Shown here one piece after another: positions 1 to 10,554 of a stretch of DNA of 64,000 nucleotides. Source of the stretch: Chalara sp. BL73 (taxonomy: Eukaryota > Ascomycota > Leotiomycetes > Helotiales); NCBI GenBank assembly GCA_918026815.1, contig CAKJVC010000061.1:62001-126000 (forward strand). Reading direction: 5' to 3'. Within the stretch, counting starts at the first letter, position 1. Every line of letters starts with the position of its first letter. The position numbers and the translations under genes were made by a program. The notes beneath the pieces were generated by a model, which was not told the DNA's origin, made no database searches, and was given only the letters and a program-made list of their open reading frames with translations.

Positions 1-942
<942 letters not shown>

Positions 943-1164
943 TTAGGAGTGTTGTTGTGGTTTACTTCAAGCTAAACAACGTAATCCCATAAGGCTGAAG
1001 TTGAAAAAATAAAAACCCTTCGGCGATAGCGAGTCGGTACGCCAAGACCACCCTAATCCCGATGAGGTGATACACTGACGCCACCCTTATTACTCCGTAC
1101 CCCAGCTTTCAACAACTGCAAGCCTGATCTTCGAGCTTTAAATAGAAAGCCAAACACCAAAAGT

Positions 1165-1792
1165 ATGGCGAACGCAGACTCACCGGATCCAGCTGCGGAT
1201 CTTGTTCCTGTCGCAAATAGAGAAGAGGAAGTTGATCCTGTTGCGCCTGCGCCAGACCCAAAAATCCCAACAAGAAAAGATGCATCACTGAAGGACTTCC
1301 TCTCCAAGATGGATGATTATGCGCCAATTGTAAGAATACCCATTTCTTGTTGCGATTGCTCTTCTGACATAGGTCAAGATTCCTGATGCAGTAACCAACT
1401 ATTACCTGACCAAGGCTGGCCTGCCCCCACCTCCGCAAACCGATCCAAGATTAGCTCGACTGCTCGCCCTCGCGACTCAAAAGTTCATCGCAGATATCGC
1501 AGCTGATGCGTACCAATACTCTCGTATCCGGTCATCCAACTCTTCAAACGCCAACAATCCTATGGGAAATCTAGGTGCTGCTGCAGGCTTTCCAGTTCCT
1601 GGCCAGCCGGCTGCTGCCCCAGGTAGTAAGGAGGCTGGAGGTAGAGGAACAGCTCTTGGTATTCAACGGCCTGGTTACGGCGGAGGTGGGCAAGGAGGCA
1701 GCCAGAACCGAACTGTTCTCACCATGGAGGATCTCGGTATGGCTGTGGGAGAGTATGGAGTCAATGTGAAGAGAGGAGAATTCTACAGATAA
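1165..1792 (+). CDS. TAF10: Transcription initiation factor TFIID/SAGA subunit TAF10
   Basis: Two exons, 1165-1329 and 1373-1792, joined across a 43-bp GTAAGA..TAG intron in phase 0, give 194 residues. The histone-fold region starts right after the intron: [15 protein letters not shown], then [20 protein letters not shown], and it ends with [17 protein letters not shown] and the family-typical C-terminal EFYR. A glycine/alanine/proline-rich loop of about 50 residues separates the first helices from the last one, as in fungal Taf10. The first 50 residues are acidic and proline-rich. Taf10 is shared by TFIID and SAGA and pairs with Taf8 or Spt7-type histone folds in the nucleus. The intron is unusually short and the last AG follows a CTGAC by only four bases, so the real branch point is probably upstream. 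Confidence 0.95.
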
Positions 1793-2158
1793 GCGCATCA
1801 GGAAATGGCGTTCAGTGGCGTTGGTATTTGCATACGGGATTGGGAATGATCAAAATGTGCCAACGGGCATAAATATGGACATGAATCCGTTTTATTGCGC
1901 TTACCATGACAAATCGAGCTTCAATCTGAGTAGTCTGGACTCAATGAAAGGTGGGAGTCTTCGATTAACTATAAATAGAGGAATGTTATATATCGACCCT
2001 ATATGACGACTAGTCAGTAGCACACTAGACATTTTGGTGAGCATTTGGTAACTGTAAATTTCCATATATAGCTTGGCATTACATCGTGAGTATATTGTAC
2101 TGCATGACAGCATGGATAGTACCTTCTCAACCCAGCTTATGTGCAAAGGAATAGTGAT
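1793..2158. other. Convergent 3' intergenic region, TAF10/GNAT
   Basis: This 366-bp stretch lies between the tail-to-tail ends of TAF10 and the GNAT gene. It is AT-rich and contains several TATATA/TAAATA-like strings compatible with 3'-end processing. I see no coding sequence or repeat in it. Confidence 0.6.
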
Positions 2159-2957
2159 CTATTGAGTTCTTTTTGGTGGGTCTCTCTTCATGATGTACAT
2201 AGATGCAGTTCCCCCTTCTGCACCGAATTTCTCAAGATTTATATCTAACCTTTCTAGCTCCTCAAACCCTTCCGCTCGAAATAAAGCGGCCGCCTTTGGG
2301 CCAGCTTCGACATATGTTGCAGCTCCCTTCTCATCAGCAATCTCATTAGCTTTCACCGTCAATATCCTTCCGAGCCCTTTCCGCTGATGATCGGCCGAGA
2401 CCATCAATCCAAGTCGTTCTAATTTCGTTAGTGTTATTTGTCCGCCATTGTAGTACATCTAGTCACAAACTTACTAAAATGCTTCGTAGGGTCATATCCA
2501 TGTTTTCTCAGAAGTGGCTCAAAATATATCTCGAAGAACTCTGCAAGCGCTTTGTTTTCTCCAGGAAGCGGATGGCCCTTTGTTTCAGCTTTTATCCTGG
2601 CCTTCTCCTCATCGTTCAGAGATTTTGGAATCTCAACTCCAGTGAATCCTAGCAGGTTTCTTGGATAATGTCAATCGGTAGGTCTTGAAAGTTAAGAGTA
2701 TAGAGTTTAGAGGATTGAAACAATAAAGAAATGACCGACCCTTCCTCATCCACAGCCTTCAAAATCTGACTCGTACCCAGCTCTTTCCTAATTCCTACTC
2801 TAGCTTGAACGCCTGCCCCAATACATTTCAATTGGTCATCAATTGATGCATGGCCCATCGATGCTTTCCAGAGAGGGTCATTTGCCATTCCCAAGACGCG
2901 AAGCCGGGTGATAGCTTCCGCATCTTCAGGAGTAGCTTGGACAACTCTCACAACCAT
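2159..2957 (-). CDS. GNAT-family N-acetyltransferase (cytoplasmic, substrate unknown)
   Basis: The minus-strand gene starts with ATG at 2957 (MVVRVVQATPEDAEAITRL). The last exon is clear: 2159-2418 joins 2475-2648 over a GTAAGT..TAG intron (2419-2474). It carries the acetyl-CoA loop of motif A, LMVSADHQRKGLGRIL, followed by YVEAGPKAAALFRAEGFEEL, the usual GNAT C-terminal half. The middle exon has GVEIPKSLNDEEKARIKAE, common in fungal GNATs acting on small molecules. The first junction is unresolved. The middle exon needs an incoming phase 1, and the only strong phase-1 donor (GTACGAGT near 2776) would delete the beta-strand QILKAVDEEGSVIS. A weaker GTTTCA donor with a CAAG acceptor keeps it. 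The span is firm; the exact exon 1 end is not. Confidence 0.75.
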
Positions 2958-3437
2958 ACCTTAGGCTAGAATATTGTTCGTGCACCTTTATATGTTGCCC
3001 CAAAATATTAAACAAAACAAAGGTCACAGGAAGAGCGAGTAAGCGATTTAGGCTATCATTATCCATCAGTGCCTCTCGAGTGCATCGTAATCTGAGCTAG
3101 GCTATAGTTGGCAGGTAGATTAGTGACTTCCAAAATTGAAGTAAGAAGACCTGCTAATGGTCACAAATACGGGCATCACAAATTTCCAGGAATCAGCAAA
3201 GGTGCCGAGAAAAAGATATGCAGAATAATGCCGAATAGGGGTACACAACCAAGAGATGCGTGGGCTCTTGCTGTCGAATATCCTGATTCTGACTACTCCA
3301 TCTAATGCGGCCGCTCTTATGGCACAAGAATTGTACAATATGATACATTGAAGCTGTTGTTTGCAGCACTCGATGGTGTGAGACAGATCGCAATCGTAGT
3401 TGCGCCTATAAATGTCAAGTACATTCATCCACCCCAT
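2958..3437. other. Intergenic region upstream of GNAT, downstream of RSM19
   Basis: About 480 bp lie between the GNAT start and the stop of the mitochondrial S19 gene, both on the minus strand. It must hold the GNAT promoter and the S19 3' end. The short open frames here have no recognisable similarity and overlap one another on both strands, so I do not call a gene. Confidence 0.5.
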
Positions 3438-3871
3438 TCATTTGTTTTTGCTTTGCTTATAGGTAAAACGCTTTCTCGTCCTGTTATACTTTAGCACCAC
3501 GCTGATTGGAGGTGTGGGGGCCCATACGGTGAAAATTCTCCAAGCTTGTGTCCCACCATATCTTCCGTAATTGTCACATCATGATACACTTTTCCATTGT
3601 GAACCTGGAATTTTAAGCCCACAAAATTCGGCAGAATAGTCGCTGATCGAGCTTGCGTCCTGATGGGAGGTTGTTTCTCGCCTGGAGCTACTCGTACAAT
3701 CGGTAGGCTGGTTGAAGAATTAGACCATAGGGAGGAAACAGATGGAGCCTTGGTTGGCTTACGGAACAATATTTGGGCCTGGAAACTTGATTAGTCTGTG
3801 AATAATAATGAACTGAACAGCCAATTACCTTTCCAGACCGAGCGCGCAAAAAGCACGCGTGTGGGGATCAT
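3438..3871 (-). CDS. RSM19: Mitochondrial small-subunit ribosomal protein S19 (RSM19)
   Basis: Four exons on the minus strand: 3829-3871, 3763-3778, 3528-3707 and 3438-3480, with GT..AG introns of 50, 54 and 47 bp. The 282 coding bases keep frame throughout and give 93 residues. The product starts [20 protein letters not shown], runs through [20 protein letters not shown] and the S19 signature [17 protein letters not shown], and ends in a lysine-rich tail. S19 sits in the head of the small subunit next to the decoding region, here of the mitoribosome. The N-terminus is short and basic, as in fungal Rsm19. The second exon is a 16-nt micro-exon; without it the frame fails. A naive reading of the longest exon would give false N- and C-termini, because both neighbouring introns are open in that frame. 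Confidence 0.93.
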
Positions 3872-4105
3872 TCTGAATGTGCTTGGGGTTGTCAAGTTTG
3901 CTCTTTGATGCTGGATTTCTTAGTGACAGCCTAACCTCCTGATCATGTGATCACGCGAATCTCCCATGCTTTAACTACATATGTCGCGTCTACCTAGCAA
4001 ACTAGAATCATTTCTCAATCAACATCATCTGGTTTGTCATTCTGAAACACTGGCTCTGAGTAGTGGCTGAGTTCAGATAGCGGAACGACAACGCTCAGTG
4101 TCACA
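3872..4105. promoter_or_regulatory. Divergent promoter RSM19 / MRE11
   Basis: The 234 bp between the two start codons must contain both promoters and leaders. A palindromic TGATCATGTGATCA-like string lies near 3941-3954. No factor can be assigned with confidence. Confidence 0.4.
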
Positions 4106-6335
4106 ATGCCCCATCCTTCTGGTCTGTCCTCTATATAAAAAGCGTGCCTATCGTTCAGACTAACCGCGGGGCAGGCCCAGATACAATAAAAATTCTTATA
4201 GCAACCGATAGTCATGTGGGGTACGAGGAACGAGATCCGGTCAGGAAAGATGATAGCTGGCGGAGCTTTGATGAAGTGTTGCGGCTAGCCAAGTCGGAAG
4301 ATGTAAGCCAGATTTGTGTGTCGAAGGACGACTATGACTGACGTATATAGGTCGATATGGTTCTCCTAGCTGGTGATCTGTTTCACGAGAACCAGCCCTC
4401 TAGAAAAGCTATGTATCAGGTCATGAAGTCTCTTCGAGAAAACTGTCTAGGTGACAAGCCCTGTGAGCTTGAAATGCTCAGTGACCCAAGCGACGTTCTA
4501 AACGGAGACCAAGTCAACTATGAAAGCCTAGATATCAACGTTGCTATTCCAGTATTTTCTATTCACGGTAATCATGATGACCCAACGGGTGAGGGCAACT
4601 ACTGTGCCCTGGACCTGCTTCAAGTTTCTGGCCTCTTAAATTACATTGGACGGATGCCAGAGTCTGATAACATCGAGATTAAGCCAGTTCTGTTGCAGAA
4701 AGGTCAGACCAAACTAGCGCTTTATGGGATGAGTAACGTTCGGGATGAGCGACTTTATCGCACTTTCAAAGATGGGAAGGTCAAATTTTACACACCAGGA
4801 GTACAGCCCAAAGATTGGTATAACATTATGGCCGTTCACCAAAATCACCACGCGCATACTGAAACAGGGTATCTTCCAGAAAACTTTTTGCCAGAGTTTA
4901 TGGACCTCATTGTCTGGGGCCATGAACATGAATGCCTAATCGACCCTCGGTTCAACGACGAGATGCAATTTCATGTTATGCAACCTGGATCATCTGTTGC
5001 CACATCTCTGGTAGCGGGAGAAGCTGTTGCCAAGCATGTTGCGATAGCTTATGTCACTGGTAGAACACTGGAGACTGAAAATATAAGGATTAAGAGTGTT
5101 AGACCTTTCATTACGAGAGATATTGTTCTTGCGGAGGACAAGAGATTTAAGAAGCTAGCAGATGACCAAGATAATAGACCCAAGATCACGGCAGGTCTGA
5201 TAGACATTGTCAACGAACTAATAGAGGAGGCTGTACAAGAGTGGGAAGCAATTCAGGATCCTGATGACATGCCTGATGAGACCCCCTTACCACTTGTCAG
5301 ATTGAGAGTCGACTACGCTGCACCAGAAGAAGGCGGCAAGTTTGACTGCGAGAATCCGCAGCGCTTCTCGAATCGATTCCTGGGCAAGGTAGCAAATGTG
5401 AATGATGTAGTTCACTTCCACATGAAGAGAAAGGCATCTAGTAAGTTTTCCATAACAACATGCCTTCGATTTTCCCCTCCTAACGGCCTGTAGAAATGAA
5501 GAAGGTAGCCGCAGATCTACCAGCGGAGTCTGTCCTTGCCGCAATGGCAGCCCAGGATAATGTTAAGGTCGAGAAACTGGTGCGAGAATATCTAGCGGCG
5601 ACATCCCTTAAAATTCTTCCACAAACTGCATTTGGTGATGCTGTTGATCTCTTCGTAGTAAAAGACGATAAGCATGCTATGGAGCAATTTGTCAACGACA
5701 GTCTGAACACACAGGTCAGAGAAATGATGAAGCTTGGCCAAGATGACGAGGACGATGACGAGGATCTAGATCCAATCATGGAGCAACTGCGCCAGAGACA
5801 AGAGGAGCTGTTCGCCAAAGGAGATCGAAAGGTCAAGTCGCACCGAAAAGTCAAACCGAAGCCTGCAATATGGGACTCTGATATTGACGGCCATTGGGAG
5901 AATGCTCCCGAAGCATATTCAGAAGATGATGAGAGTCTTGTGTCAAGACCCAGTAGAGCTGCCGACGATGATGCTTCAGTCATGTCTGATGCAGCCCCAA
6001 CCAAGAAAGCCCCAGCGAAACGTGCACCGGCAAAACGGGCTCCTGCAAAAACAAAAGCGCCTGCGAAGAAAGCAACGCCAGCTCGGGGACGAAAGAAGGC
6101 AACCGAGCCCGGCGATGATGAAGATGATGACATTATTATGCCGGATGAGTCGCCCCCGCCTGTGAAGGCCCAACCTAAGAGAGCTGTTGCGACGAGAACT
6201 CGACAGAGCCAGTTGAACTTTTCGCAAGCGCCGAAGACACAGACGCAAACGCCAAGGGAGTTGAGTGATGACGAGATATCAGATGATGATGCCTTTCAGC
6301 CGATGGCTTCATTGCCTTCATCAAGACGGCGATGA
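4106..6335 (+). CDS. MRE11: Double-strand-break repair nuclease MRE11
   Basis: Four exons: 4106-4121, 4175-4302, 4351-5440 and 5494-6335, all with GT..AG introns (the first with ACTAAC ten bases before its CAG), giving 691 residues. The start MPHPSGPDTIKILIATDSHV uses a first coding exon of only 16 nt. The calcineurin-like phosphoesterase motifs are in order: D-x-H in ATDSHVGY, GDLFHEN, GNHDD, the HQN segment and GHEHE. The Mre11 DNA-binding/capping domain follows. The C-terminus holds acidic runs and a lysine/alanine/proline-rich basic stretch (near 6000-6100) for DNA binding, ending in serine/arginine. The family is the nuclease of the Mre11-Rad50-Nbs1/Xrs2 complex, acting in the nucleus in end resection, checkpoint signalling and telomere upkeep. 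Nothing suggests loss of function. Confidence 0.96.
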
Positions 6336-6685
6336 GAGACAGTGGTGCGCGCAACCGTGTGATGATTTATGAGCTACATAGCGATGGCGCTTTTTACTTG
6401 CTACATTACGGAAAATCATAGAGAAAATGGTAATGCAGATCCCCCTGCGTTCGTAGCTATGAATAGGGAGTTTGGAGCCAATACGAGGTATGATAACACA
6501 GCAAAGGCCATATCACCTTGCTCTCGCCACACTTTATATTGAGCTCATGCGGCAAATTTTGAGTGTACAATTATTAAATTCTAGCACTGAATGCCTTTCT
6601 AGTCTAAAACCTTTTCGAGACTCCAGTAAATGCCCACGTTTAATAAAAATCTTCCTTTATTTCCTATGATTTCAACTCTCCAGAA
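6336..6685. other. Convergent 3' region, MRE11 / FAD oxidoreductase
   Basis: This 350-bp tail-to-tail spacer is AT-rich and I see no coding signal in it. It should carry two overlapping or adjacent polyadenylation regions. Confidence 0.5.
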
Positions 6686-8020
6686 CTATCCCGTCCAATG
6701 CTTGACAACCCTTCCCAAGTAGTTTGTAAACTTGAAAAGTCCAACAGCATGCTCAACATCCCCCTCCGGATCCGTGACTCTCTCCGGGAACGCAATGCCT
6801 GCACCGTATAACCCCGGCACTTTCTTGCCGTCCTTCTCAGTCACGAAGGCCCCGGTCACATTATCCGGTTTGACATGTAACCTTTTCTCGGCATCATATA
6901 ATGTAGGAATGGGGTTCGCCTTGAAACCAATGGCTTGAACCACATAGGTGCAGTTCGCGAGATGCTCTTCGTACGCTCTGATCTCGTCATCCTTCGCGGA
7001 TTGGATTTTGGTGAGGAATTTGGAGACCGGTGACGAAGGCAGGGTTTCTGGTTCGAGGTTCTCGCGTGCCCAGGTGGCGACAGTGCCTTTGAGCCCGGTG
7101 TTATCGCGCTTAATCCAGCCGTCGCGCTCTTCTGCATAACGCAATGGATGGCGAGTGAACCATTTGATTTTGAGCAGTGGATGTGTAGTCGAGGCGAGGT
7201 TGTACAGGTTGAGAAGGACAAGAATGGCGCTGTGTGAGGCACCTATGACGCCGACTGTGACTTCCTTTTGTATGCTTAGGCTCTTTGCTAAGGCGGGAGG
7301 ATCAAGAGCAGTGTCTAAGTCTCTCGTTCTAATGTCTCCTAACGAATTTGGTAGGGGGCCTTCAATAGGTGAAGAACCAGTGCACAAAACCAAAAGGTTG
7401 GAGTTGACGGTTTTCTCAGCTGGGAAGTTGGATGCATTCTGAGAGTGCAAATTAACACTCCAGTTACCATTCTCTGACCGTACTGCATTGCCGACTACTC
7501 CTTGTTGCTTGATGACTCCTTTTGACTCATTGAGTCCCTCCGTAAGCATAATGATAAGATCAGCAGCTTCTGCAATGGTACACGTGTCCTCCTGGTTTAA
7601 ATCTAGTAGAGCGCTGTATGCGTTTGGTTTTTCAGCGTCGCTGGTGATGTCTCGGAATGCTTTGGTGGCATCCGCATATGATACAAAGCGTTTAACTTTC
7701 GTGTTACTTGGAACTCGTCGGTAGGCGGCATCTAGACGTCCGCCATGAAAGTTCCTGTCAACCCAGAGAATGGGGAATTTCTTTTGCTCGAGCAGATTTC
7801 CAATAACTGCCACACCAGCAGGGCCAGCTCCAACCACTACGGCTTGGAAGTTGGTGCTAACCGGCGCTTCGGTAGCTATGCTCCTTGTACTGATCTTGAT
7901 CGGCGTTTTTGTGGTCATATATGTACTGTAATGGTGTGGCTTTGAGAGGGTATTGAAGACAACAACGAAGTTGCGAACTGATCGCATTCTAACGTGTGGA
8001 GCGGCCATACTTATAGACAT
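6686..8020 (-). CDS. FAD/NAD(P)-binding oxidoreductase, probably mitochondrial
   Basis: An intronless minus-strand frame of 444 residues. The first 50 residues are arginine- and serine-rich with few acidic residues, resembling a mitochondrial presequence. A Rossmann dinucleotide-binding motif VVVGAGPAGVAVIG starts near residue 60, followed by HGGRLDAAYRRVPSNTKV, a typical second FAD contact. The central LLVLCTGSSP is the ATG-like FAD motif, and VTVGVIGASHSAILVLLNL near residue 245 is the second nucleotide (NAD(P)H) Rossmann motif. YVVQAIGF closes the fold. This arrangement is that of class-B flavoprotein monooxygenase or pyridine-nucleotide oxidoreductase-like proteins; the exact substrate cannot be inferred. 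It could be an N-hydroxylase-like or quinone-type enzyme. Translation could also start at internal methionines (for example MAAPHVRM), which would shorten the presequence. Confidence 0.8.
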   Translation of the reverse strand: MSISMAAPHVRMRSVRNFVVVFNTLSKPHHYSTYMTTKTPIKISTRSIATEAPVSTNFQAVVVGAGPAGVAVIGNLLEQKKFPILWVDRNFHGGRLDAAYRRVPSNTKVKRFVSYADATKAFRDITSDAEKPNAYSALLDLNQEDTCTIAEAADLIIMLTEGLNESKGVIKQQGVVGNAVRSENGNWSVNLHSQNASNFPAEKTVNSNLLVLCTGSSPIEGPLPNSLGDIRTRDLDTALDPPALAKSLSIQKEVTVGVIGASHSAILVLLNLYNLASTTHPLLKIKWFTRHPLRYAEERDGWIKRDNTGLKGTVATWARENLEPETLPSSPVSKFLTKIQSAKDDEIRAYEEHLANCTYVVQAIGFKANPIPTLYDAEKRLHVKPDNVTGAFVTEKDGKKVPGLYGAGIAFPERVTDPEGDVEHAVGLFKFTNYLGRVVKHWTG

Positions 8021-10554
8021 GATGATTGCTATTTGAAGTGGAATGACTCTATTCTCTAGTTTGACCTAAGAGTGCTGGGCAGTGGAAGCTCAAGTATTTA
8101 ACACCTGATCAAAATATTTATTAGATTCGAAAAACTAAAATATCGAAATTGCGAGCAGCTAACCTTACGAAATACCTGGAAGTAACTAATCAGCTTTGGT
8201 TGGTATCGTCGAAAGTCTCCAGAATTATCTCAAGGTCAACGGACGGATTGCGACGGTCTGGAGAACAGGACGAAGCCTTTAGGATTCGCTTACACGGATA
8301 CACCAGCAAATCGTAATAGCTCCGGTATTTACCACTTATTCTGGGCAATCAATTGCTTTCCGCAATTGAAATGCTTGTAAAGAGTGTATGCGGACAGCTT
8401 TGATGGCATCAAAAAGATCTTCAAGCGAAGCGTCAGCCACACCCCGCCAAGTCACGTGCATGATTAGAAGAAGTTCTCTTTCTAAATTAGTGAAGTCCAG
8501 ATAGGAAATCGCTATACAATATACGTCGATGGTGCTAATTTCTAGATACTAGTATAGCATAAAGCGGTGATTTATTGTGAGCAATGGACACTAGATAGGT
8601 CGGGATTTACTTGAGAAAGGAGTGAGAACGAGCATTACCACATCATTGAAATATGGTCTAGTCACTATCAAGTGAACTTGTTTCATATTGGCCAGACAAA
8701 TAAAACACGCTCAATCTAAATTCGGAGCAGTAGTATTACCAAAGTATATAACACATTTCGAACAATACAGTGAATGGGTATGAGCTCCAAATCCACCTCA
8801 CGATTGATCTTCTTGCACCTACCAGACTTAAACCTTTTCCCTCCTATTTCCACCATTTATGCCTATTCGCTGCATCTGTATCACCATCCTTCTTATTCAA
8901 ACCCGCCATTCTTGACACCTCCATCCAGCATTTGTATGACTCATAGATCCTCACCCTTGTCTCAAGGATGGGTTCGTGCGAGAAAGTTGAAAAGTATCCG
9001 ATACTATTAACGGATGAAGCTATGGAGAGATTAATAGATGGTATCACGTCCAGCCTTGTGCAAGGGGAATTGGTCATATTTAACCTATGATCGTTAGCCT
9101 GTGTACGCGCCATCATCTCACTCCCCAGCATTGAGAATAGAGGTTGCAGCCTCTTATATGAACGATGGCTAGAAACAATGACGCTCAAATCGTGTCTTTC
9201 ATCGTAGCTAGTTCTGCCGCTTCATGTAGCGGCCCTTCTCACAAAGAAATATTTCTATGGTTGAATGACTGAAGATTAGGTCCTTGTAGAACGTGGGGCT
9301 AAGCAGATGCCGAAAACAGATAGCTAACATAAATAGAGCGAAATGGCCTTGGTGTGAATAACATGATGCTTGAAGCTCTTGTTGACTTCGGCAATGATTT
9401 CAAATTGCGGCTTCGAAACTTGAAATCCTGGGTAATTAACGTCATTGATAATTGACATTCCCTAAGTCAAGGATGAGGGGTTGAGTGATACTTGATCGCT
9501 GCTACCACTTGATTAAGAAAATCACAAAAGCAGTGCTAGCGAATTTTGTGTAGTCATAATCCTTCACTTGAAAATTATTTTGTATATGGATTGCACCCGC
9601 GGCAACGCGCGGCCATTCCCGAAGCTAATGGACTTCAAAGCCGTGATCGGCCCTTGTGCAGCATGATTCATCTGCTGCTAACTTAATTATGATCTTGGAT
9701 TTCAATACCAAGTGAAGCCTAAAGGTAGATATTGTGAAACTTGAGAGACGAGTGCTGTTGGACCGTGGCTTGTACTGTACTGTAAGCTGAAAACATTCAG
9801 ATTGTAAAAATAAAATACACCTCGGATGTTTTGGTCGGGTAAAGCCGGCATTGTTCAATTGGCGAGGGATTGCTTGGCCGGCCATTTGCGGTGGACCTCG
9901 GTTTAGATTGGAGGAGAGAGTGAGAGAGAGAGCTTTATCGATACCGGAAACAAGCGTCATCGGTACCCGCCATTTGTTACTTACGTCTGATCGAGCACAA
10001 GCACATGCCAGCAGCGAAAATCATAGAGGAGAAAGATAAAGTATGATGGCATGATGGGGCAATCATCATCATCATCATCAATACCAACTACCGGCGTGTT
10101 GAAGAAATTGAAAAAGAAAAGGAGGATGATCATTTAAACATAATAAGAGAGGAGAAGTGATCTCATAAAAAGAAAGCTTAATCGTACAGGAGTGATAGAG
10201 CGGCAACAGCTTCAAGCCTTCAATTGTGGTGTTTTCCCCACATTCACAAGCAAGAGAAAGGTCTCCCCTCCGTCCGGGGTCGGTGCTGTTTGAAGATTCC
10301 AGCTTAGAAAAGTCACTAGTCCGGCTGTTGACCTCTCCTCTCCTCTTCCCGCATCTCCATCTCCATCACCATTTCTTCCCCATCGCTTCTCCTTCCCTTA
10401 TATCATTATATCCCAAGAAAAAGCACTTGTCCTGCTGGCATTCCTCAGCTCAGCATACCTCATTGACACACATCCCCTCTTGTGCGTTCTACGACAACTA
10501 CTCTAAAAACTACACACTTCTGCCCCCCCCCCCCCCCAACGCTAAATACCTAGA
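8021..10554. other. Long divergent intergenic region, FAD oxidoreductase / malate synthase
   Basis: About 2.5 kb without a credible gene: all frames are short, overlapping and compositionally unlike the flanking CDSs. Visible features are a (ATC)n microsatellite near 10063-10081, an AG-rich stretch near 9910-9935, a pyrimidine-rich leader from about 10320 to 10420, and a run of 15 C at 10523-10537 that ends 17 bases before the malate synthase ATG. The last 300 bp probably form the malate synthase 5' leader. Confidence 0.5.

Noticed and set aside
3491..3769. A 92-residue single-exon S19 protein
   Set aside because: It reads through two introns; its ends (MFRKPTKAP.. and ..[11 protein letters not shown]) replace the true termini supplied by the flanking exons.
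5480..6133. 217-codon frame antisense to MRE11 exon 4
   Set aside because: It is serine/alanine-rich only because it mirrors the acidic and lysine/alanine repeats of MRE11.
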